Made by a program: the position numbers and the translations under genes. DNA of 64,000 nucleotides from positions 7,130,001 through 7,194,000 of the forward strand of contig WOAB01000056.1 of assembly GCA_027886185.1 (NCBI GenBank). Direction: 5' to 3'. Under the pieces are notes generated by a model. The model saw only the letters and a list, made by a program, of their open reading frames with translations, made no database searches and was not told where the DNA came from. Origin of the DNA: Rheum nobile (lineage: Eukaryota > Streptophyta > Magnoliopsida > Caryophyllales > Polygonaceae). Below, piece by piece: positions 56,620-64,000 of this stretch (within the stretch, counting starts at the first letter, position 1; every line of letters begins with the position of its first letter).

Positions 56620-57021
56620 ATAGTTTTCGACATGATCATCATTTCATTTTACTGCATCGTAACAAAATCTGCAATACAAGCGGAGCTGCCGTATGCACCC
56701 ACATATGCATAGAGAATAAACCACACACCATATTAAGCTTTGCAATTACATAACTTTTTTTCTCAATTGATCAAGTTGGCCTGGTGTCTAAATCTTTCTA
56801 TTTTGAAAAACATGAAGGGGATCATATTAGCATGATTGCACATCAATTGTGCACGAACAAGAAACCAAAAGATAAACATGTTAGTCAGAGAAAAGATTTT
56901 AGTCCAAACAAAAACAATCGTGTACAATTCATTGGTGCAAACTAAATAGTTGCAATTCAACTCATTAGTGCCAACCAAAAGTTGTGATACTTCAATGAAA
57001 CCGAACAAGACAATACAATTT
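56620..57021. other. AT-rich intergenic DNA
   Basis: 402 bp with no recognised gene or element; a weak - strand open frame has no domain. Confidence 0.5.
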
Positions 57022-57861
57022 TGTTGGATTCCAAGTTTCGATAGTCACAAACCTTCAGGTTGATAGTTTGCTAAGTGTTGCATATACAAGTATATGATCT
57101 TGATGATATGAACAACTATGGGTTCATGATGTTCAGAGAGTTGGATCAAGAGAGTGAAGACTCCTCTGAAGGTCTCTTTGAAAGTCGATGAACCAAAGAA
57201 GGAAAGTTATATCTTGGACGACGACTTGGAGAATAGGGAAGATAAATAGATCTATGCTTTCAAGGAAAGAATGAAGATAGTTATTTATGGAAAGTAATCT
57301 AGAGAGGTGTGACACTCATCTTTGTGGGTTACTTATGGTAACGAGGATATGTTAACTTAGAGATAGCATATTTGTCTTGGAGAATATCTATCTACAAGGA
57401 AACATTATATATTTAAGTTAGATCTCACGTAACGTGTATATAAGGAGAGGGATTCCCCTTGTTTTCGGGTGGCACGACTTTGAGCAATTTTGAAATCAAC
57501 TGGTGAAAGAAGAGTTCGAGCATTCTGAGTCTTTGTTTTAGGGTGGCACAACTTTGAGCAATTTTGAAATCAATCGGTAAAGGAAGAGTTCGAACATTCC
57601 GAGTCTTTACGAGTGAGAAGTGTTATATGGGTGGAGTGTTAGCGCCCAGGTCATCATTATAATCACTCAAGAAATCAATAAGATAAGTATATTCGTTCTA
57701 AATCCTTTAAGTCAGAGTGTGTGTTAGTGATTCCTTGATTAAAAATTTGGTTAATTAGGGTTTTCACTTTAAGTGCTTGTGTTAACTTTTTGCTTAATAT
57801 TTCCGTTGTATACTCTTTAACGGTTCATAACCTTGGGAACCAGAACACTAAAAGTCCAACA
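57022..57861 (+). mobile_element. probable solo LTR, 840 bp
   Basis: Begins TGTTGGATTCC and ends AGTCCAACA (7-bp inverted ends TGTTGGA/TCCAACA), with AATTT before and AATTC after (4 of 5 match). It contains a TATATAAGG promoter-like site at about 57437 and a 74-bp tandem duplication (57459-57532, 57533-57606). Family not identified. Confidence 0.65.
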
Positions 57862-58075
57862 AATTCCACACTGTATAGTGGGTTAAGCATCACAGTCAAA
57901 GGGATAACATCAAGCACACTACAATATAAGAACTTGGATTTCCCTTCCATGTATTTTGTTTTGGTACTTAAAGGTCAGAATTCGAAGTTCGGAAGATAGA
58001 TCATTGCGAACTTTTTGCATAAATACATACCAGATCAATCTCCATAGTTTGCCACAATTTTGGAACATTAGACAT

Positions 58076-58840
58076 TGTTATGTCAATAATCCAAGTTTTA
58101 TCTTAGTATAAAGTATTGGTATATCATCAAAGCTTAGAATTGTGTAGAGATTAATGTAAAGAGATGAACCGGGTTTATAGCTTTAATATCTGTAACAGGG
58201 CTTGTTATATTTGGGCTAGAGCAATCCCGGGTTGATCCCGGTTTGGATGGCTCTCAGCTTAATTATCAAATGGGCATGTCACTTACAGAAAAGGAAGCCG
58301 ATGCCCAACAGGTGTGAAGCCCAACTTTGGTCTTCAGAGGTGACCTAGCTCCAAGGGTTTAAAAGCCATTCTGACATCGCTAGGGCTTCATTCTCAGTTG
58401 TTCACTTGTGCCGTTACCAGAGAAATCCACAGAAAGAGAGAAGAGATAAACGGGAAAGAAAGAGAGCTCGCGGTGGTGCGTTTGGTCCTTGAGGCGTCGT
58501 GTGAGGCTGTTGTTGCTACGTTCTGAGAAGCTTTCTGGCTTGGCTTCAGATCTTCTTCTCCCTCCTATAGTCTTTTCTTCTTGTTTTCGTGTTCTCTGAT
58601 GTTGTACTTGTAGATCTGTGTTTCTCTTTGCTTTTCTTTGCCGATTCTGCTTTGTTGTAACCCGCTTGACGATTTCGTCCTTTTACTAGTACATACGGGG
58701 TGAGTCTCCCCCCTGAGACTCCGCGGAGTAGGTTTATCTGAACCGCGTGAACAATTGTTCGTGTCTTTGTGTTTGTTTTTTTTTTTTTGCGAAATGTTGC
58801 AAACCTTAGGTTCTCGAATCTGTTGGCGTTAGATTTTCAA
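58076..58840 (+). repeat. copia C 5' LTR (765 bp)
   Basis: TGTTATGTCAATAATCC...TAGATTTTCA, TG..CA ends, followed by the primer site. Same start as 63731. Confidence 0.92.
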
Positions 58841-59386
58841 AGTGGTATCAGAGATTTTGCTTATGTCGATCTTGCTTCCGCTGCCCTTGATTTGATCTTT
58901 CGTTTTGTGCATGTTTCTGATCTGTGTCGTCTAGCATGTTCTTGATGTCATACCCCTTGCATATGTGTGTGGATCTAATCTCTGCGGTACTCAGTTACTG
59001 ATAAGTTTTTGAATCGGTTGACTTGCTTGATCTTGTGATATTGGGTCTTTCTACGAGTCCGAGTGTTGCTTTGTTACTTGACTAACTTAAATTCAAGCAA
59101 AGCAACCCAGTAGTGGAGTTCTTTGTTTCTTGACCCTCTGTGTCAAGCAAGAATTCGCACTACTAAGTGTTCTTGGGAAACTTTCTCGTTTCTAAAAGAA
59201 CTCTCTGAGGTTACTGTGTTTCTTGACTTCTGTTGTTCAAGCCAGCCTCATTATCTATGGAGTTTTTGTTACTCAAGTCAAGCTTGAGCAAAATTTCCCT
59301 ATCTCTCTTACCGTCTTTAAATTGTTTCTCTAAATTTTACCCTCTGTGTACTTACTGCATCTACTGTGGTCTCAAGTACTGAAAAG

Positions 59387-60217
59387 ATGGGTGAAAGCAT
59401 CAGACTTAAGCCGTTTGATGGCAATACAGATTATGCCATATGGAAGGTCAAGATGAAAGCAATACTAATTAAGGAGAAGTGCTACAGGGCTATCTCTGAA
59501 GAGTGGTTGATTGGAACCACAAATGTTGAGATCAAGGATACCCAGGATCTGGCTCATTCAGAGATCATGATTAGGTTGACTGACGACATAGCTCATCGGG
59601 TTATAAGTTACACTCAACCTAAAGCTCTTTGGGATGCCTTAGATGAAATCTATTTGTCCAAATCCTTGCCTAGTAGAATCTCCTTGATGTGCAAATTGTT
59701 TACCTTCAAAATGAATGTGGCCCTGACTGTGCATGAGAACTTTGACATTTTCTTGAAAATTACTCAAGATTTGAAAAGATGTGATGATGAGATTAAAGAA
59801 GAACATCAGGTTGTCCTTTTACTTAATGCCTTGCCCTCTCAGTTTGACACTTTAAAAGATGTCATTCAATATGTTAGAGATACTCTGACTATGACTAAGA
59901 TAACTGAGTCTATCATTCAGAAAAATGAATCTCTGAAAGTGTTTAAGACTAAGTATGGGTCTAAAACTGAGGCTAAAGGTGAAGTTATGATGGCCAAGGG
60001 CAAACATAAAAAGAATGCTCATAAAGGGTCTAAGAAAGACAAGCCTGATAAGAAGAATGACAATAGTGATAAGAAATATGCTAAGTGTCACTATTGTAAC
60101 AAAGATGGTCACTGGATTAAAGACTGTCACAAAAGGATAAGAGATGAGAAAAATAAGGAGAAAGAAAAAGAAAAATATCCTAATGGGTACTCTAATGTTT
60201 GTGAATACCATACTTAG
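59387..60217 (+). pseudogene. copia C gag (intact frame)
   Basis: The ATG at 59387 (MGESIRLKPFDG) is chosen over the upstream GTG. 276 residues: YAIWKVKMKAILI, ALWDALDEIYLSKSLPSRISLMCKLF (copia gag capsid), a Lys-rich stretch and the zinc knuckle CHYCNKDGHWIKDC near the end. The gag frame is open to a stop at 60215; in an intact copia the frame would continue into protease, so the stop may be a mutation. Confidence 0.9.
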
Positions 60218-61601
60218 TATTCTGATGAATTACTTGTTTTTGCCCCTGAACATGATACTTATTCTTGGATTCTAGACTCTGGCTGTACTATGCATGCTAC
60301 TCCTCATAAGAGATTTTTTGAGTCCTTGACTGAATGTGATGGTGGTGAAGTAATGTTAGGTGATCATACCTCTCTTGCTATTAAAGGCATAGGTAGAGTT
60401 CCTATGAAAATGCATGATGGTAAGATTAGAACCCTTCAGAATGTGAGATGAGTTACAAACTTAAGAAGGAACTTGCTATCTAAATCCATGTTTGATGATA
60501 TGAACTGCCATATTAATACTCACCATGGGATAAGGAACGTGATTAGAAATAACACAGTCCTTATCAGGAGCATTAAGAAAGGAGGCATGTACTATGTACA
60601 AGGCACTCCTGAACTTAATGTCTCCAGTGGGAGTACTAAAGATGACAGTTTAAATCTCACTAAGATCTGGCATGCTAGACTAGGTCATATTGGAAATAAA
60701 GGCATGACATACTTGCATAAAAATGGCATGATTGATATTAAACCTAGTGATTTGAAATTATGTGAAACTTGTGTCTTTGGTAAGAAAACTGCTCATAGCT
60801 TTCCTAAGTCCAACTATATTGCTGACAGGCCCCTAGAGTATGTCCACTCTGATCTTTGGGGGCCTGCACAAGTAGAAACAGTTGGAGGTAGAAAATACTT
60901 TCTATCTCTAATTGATCACTACTCTAGAAAAGTGTGGATTTATCTGCTAAAGACTAAAGATGAAGCTTTTGATAATTTCAAACTCTGGAAAACTATAGTT
61001 GAAAGTCAATCTGAGTATACTTTAAAATGCCTTAAAACTGATAATGGCCTAGAGTTTTGCAATAGCTCCTTCAATGAATACTGTAAGCAACATGGCATAA
61101 AAAGACATTTAACTGTTCCTGGCACCCCTCAGCAGAATGGCACTGCTGAGAGGATGAACATGACACTTCTAGAAAAAGCTAGATGCATGTTATTTAATGC
61201 TGGCATGAAGGGATCTCTATGGGGTGAGGCTGTCACCACAGCTGCTTACCTCATAAACAGGTCCCCCCTCCTCTGTAATAGGCTTTAAGACCCCACAAGA
61301 AAAGTGGACTGGAAAGGTGCCCAACATAACACATCTTAGGCCATTTGGTTGCAGTGCCTATGCCCAAATATCTCAGGGAAAACTGCAACCAAGGGCCCAA
61401 AAATGTGTTATGCTGGGATACCCTGAAGGGGTCAAGGGATATAAGTTGTTACTTATACAGCCTAAGGGCTACAAAGTAATAACTTCAAGGTCTATTACAT
61501 TTAATGAGGAGGAATACCACTTTAAAACTAAACTAATATCTTCAACTGAGCTTACAGGTACCCCTCATCAGACCCCAAATACTGGAATCCTTGGTGGTTA
61601 G
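60218..61601 (+). pseudogene. copia C protease and integrase
   Basis: WILDSGCTMHAT at about 60264-60300 is the DSG protease. An in-frame TGA lies near 60449 before LRRNLLSKSMFDD. 60473-61288 covers WHARLGHIGNKGM, CETCVFGKK, HSDLWGP (Asp), KTDNGLEFCNSSF (Asp) and PQQNGTAERMNMT (Glu). A frameshift at about 61280 leads into FGCSAYAQISQGKL (61317-61601) and a stop. Confidence 0.9.
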
Positions 61602-61826
61602 TTCTACAACAACCAGGATCTGCCTCCTAATGAAGAGGAGGAGTTTGACGTGGGTCATCCCCAAGAATAAGAAAACACTGGAACAAGTTCCAGTGATGCC
61701 CCTGAGCATACACATAGCAATTCAAACAGCAATGATACTCCACAAACCCACCAATTAAGTGGGCCAGTAAGTCACTCTAACCAAGCTTTAAGTGAGCCCA
61801 CTGAAGCTCACAATCATTCTGAAAAC

Positions 61827-63626
61827 TTGTATGATAATCTCCATGCTTCTGCTTCTGAAAATTTGCATGACAATTTGACATTGCATGATATATCTGAACA
61901 GAGTAATGTGCATGATCTGTCTGATTATCAACTTGTTCGTGATAGGGAACCTAGACTAAGGATTCCCAATAGAAAATATGATGCAAACTTGGTTGAGAGT
62001 TATGAAAAAATTGTTGAGTTTGCTTTCTTGATTGCTAATGTGGTGAAAAATTACACACCTGAGACTTATGAACAAGTTGTTAAGTGCCCCAAATCAAATG
62101 AATGGATTAAAGCCATGCATGAAGAAATACAATCCATGTATGTTAATCAAACCTGGACACTTGTACCTAAACCTAACAAGGCTAGACTGATTGACTGCAA
62201 GTGGATCTTTAAAGTTAAAGAAGGTGCTGATATTAATGACCCTCCTAGGTATAAGGCTAGGTTAGTGGCCAAAGGTTTTACCCAAAAAGAGGGTATTGAC
62301 TATAATGAAATATTTGCCCCTGTTGTTAAGTATAAGACCATGCGTCTTCTTCTTGCTATGATTGTTGTTTATGACTGGAAACTTGAACAAATGGATGTTA
62401 AAACTGCTTTCTTACATGGTGATCTCATTGAGACTATTTACATGAAACAACCCAAGGGTTTTATAGACAAGAGTAAACCTGATCATGCTTGCCTGCTTAA
62501 AAAGTCCATCTATGGGCTAAAACAATCCCCTAGGCAATGGAACATGAAATTTGACTCTTGCATGAAATCTTTAGGGTTCAGTAGAAGCCAGTATGACACC
62601 TACTTGTATTTCAAAAGTGTTAAGTCTAATCACCCTTTGTACATCCTGTTGTATGTTGATGATATCCTATTAATTTGCAACTCCAAGGTTGTGATTGCTG
62701 GTGTGAAAAAGGACTTAAAGAAATACTTTGACATGAAGGATCTTGGTCCTGCTCAGAAAATCTTGGGTGTGAATATCATAAGAAACAGAACAAAAAGGAC
62801 TTTGTATTTGTCTCAATCTGACTATTTACTTCAAGTTCTTGACAAGTTTGCTATGAGCAATGCAAAGCCTACACCCATCCCTTTGGGTGGTCACCTAGAG
62901 TTCTCTAAACATGATTGTCCTAATTCTGACTCTGAAAAAGCTAAAATGGAGCATGTTCCATATGATGTAGCAGTTGGTTCTGTAATGTATGCAATGCTCT
63001 GTACTAGGCCAGATTTGGCCTTTGCTATTAGTGTGCTAAGCAGGTACATGTCAAACCCTGGTGAAAAACATTGGCAAGCAATGAAGTATGCCTTGAAGTA
63101 CATATCTGGTATCAAAGGCATGGGCTTAGTCTATGCTGAGCATAGTCCCAGAACAGAGCTCCATGGCTTTGTGGACTCGGACTATGCTAGTAATAGAGAC
63201 AATCGTAAGTCTACTACATCTTTCTTCTATACTTGGGCTGGGAATTGTATATCCTGGAAGTCCCAACAATAATCAATAGTAGCATTATCCTCAACTGAAG
63301 CTGAGTATATTGCTGCTACTGAGGCCTCTAAAGAGGCTACTTGGTTGAAAGGTATTTTACAGGAAGTTGAGGGTAAGACTTACATGCCTGTGTTAAATAT
63401 GGATAGCTAGAGTGCACTGTACTTATGCAGAGATCCAGTGTATCATGAAAGAACTAAACATATTGATGTCAGTTTTCACTTTATTAGAGATAAGGTGGAA
63501 AATCAGGAAATTACTGTTAAGAAAATTCTTGGTGATTTCAATCCTGCAGACTTTGGTACCAAAATTGTGCCTACTAACAAGTTTGTTTTCTGCAGGAATG
63601 CTCTACACATCTATGATGTTCACTAA
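61827..63626 (+). pseudogene. copia C reverse transcriptase and RNase H
   Basis: CKWIFKVKEGADIND, MDVKTAFLHGDLIETIYMKQPKGF, KSIYGLKQSPRQWN, LLYVDDILLI (YVDD intact), LGVNIIRNR, MYAMLCTRPDLAFAIS, HGFVDSDYASNRDNRKS. A stop at 63270-63272 and another near 63408 break RNase H (STEAEYIAATEASKEA, RTKHIDVSFHFIRDKV, NPADFGTKI, to 63626). RT itself is open for over 400 codons. Confidence 0.92.
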
Positions 63627-63730
63627 GATGTGTTATGGGTCAATGATGCTGGAGAGGCTTACCCCTATATGTGCACTAGCTGATAAGGTTGAGATCTCCA
63701 AAAATCTAACTCTGGATTAAGAGGGTGTTT

Positions 63731-64000
63731 TGTTATGTCAATAATCCAAGTATTATCTTAGTATAAAGTGTTGGTATATCATCAAAGCTTAGAATTGTGT
63801 AGAGATTAATGTAAAGAGATTAACCGAGTTTATAGCTTTAATATCTATAACAGGGCTTGTTATATTTAGGCTAGAGCAACCCCGGGTTGATCCCGGTTTG
63901 GATAGCTCTCAGCTTAAGTATCAAATGGGCCTGTCACTTACAGAAAAGGAAGCCGAGGCCCAACAAGTGTGAAGCCCAACTCTGGTCTTCAGAGGTGACC
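63731..64000 (+). repeat. copia C 3' LTR, partial
   Basis: TGTTATGTCAATAATCC..., following the purine-rich GGATTAAGAGGG. Matches the first 270 bp of 58076-58840 and is cut by the window end. Confidence 0.93.

Larger units (their letters stand above)
58076..64000 (+). mobile_element. copia C, nearly full-length, runs off the window
   Basis: 5' LTR 58076-58840 and the first 270 bp of the 3' LTR (63731-64000). Primer site TGGTATCAGAG at 58844-58854. Gag, protease, integrase, RT and RNase H are in order. The LTR starts differ at about 13 of 265 positions by eye, so it is of moderate age. Coding parts carry few stops or frameshifts. Confidence 0.93.

Noticed and set aside
57790..57999. Short ORF near the solo LTR end
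   Set aside because: Crosses the proposed LTR boundary and shows no similarity.

Overview
This window looks like nuclear DNA from a flowering plant, probably a dicot. It has intron-rich genes with GT..AG junctions, AT-rich intergenic DNA, and plant-specific families (sugar transport proteins, phytocyanin, B3 domain, plant mobile domain). It also carries a dense, nested load of LTR retrotransposons. I see no bacterial-type features, CRISPR arrays, rRNA or tRNA genes.

Layout. 1-6181 is the 3' part of a decayed Ty3/gypsy chromovirus whose integrase/chromodomain end and LTR start are tandemly duplicated (period 2067 bp). 6182-14984 is an unusual accessory block. It holds a broken Mutator-like transposase/OTU protease gene, a divergent pair of small genes (GRF zinc finger on -, B3 domain on +) that share a perfect-looking inverted duplication as promoter and first codons, a 68-bp repeat, about 32 copies of a 47-bp satellite, a broken plant mobile domain (PMD/MAIN-like) gene, and a 144-bp AT-rich tandem repeat. 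14985-19002 is an old copia element whose 3' LTR was hit by a non-LTR retroposon with an 18-bp target duplication.

19003-37000 is the host-gene island: a hexose/H+ symporter of the STP family (+, 4 exons), a stellacyanin-type phytocyanin (-, 2 exons) and an STP13-like symporter (-, 5 exons). Small elements sit in their promoters and introns (foldback MITE, hAT-like MITEs, a complete TRIM, a Mutator-type MITE), and a solo Sirevirus-like LTR lies between the phytocyanin and STP13. The two STPs would import apoplastic hexoses with protons at the plasma membrane; the phytocyanin is predicted to be a GPI-anchored cell-surface copper protein.

37900-64000 is a retrotransposon stack. A truncated copia (D, -) is followed by copia A (-, 40573-55837, 258-bp LTRs, duplication ATCCT). 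A contains a solo gypsy-type LTR (41585-42942, duplication ACCAC) and a whole Sirevirus-like copia B (+, 44681-53944, duplication CTCTC). Then come a solo TRIM LTR, another solo LTR and copia C (+, 58076 to beyond the window). All element genes show stops or frameshifts. The insertion order can be read from the target duplications: B and the solo LTR landed in A. LTR divergence judged by eye agrees (A about 6%, B about 3-4%).

The part most worth a second look is 6182-14984, especially the inverted-duplication promoter that gives two unrelated DNA-binding-type genes the same leader and start.
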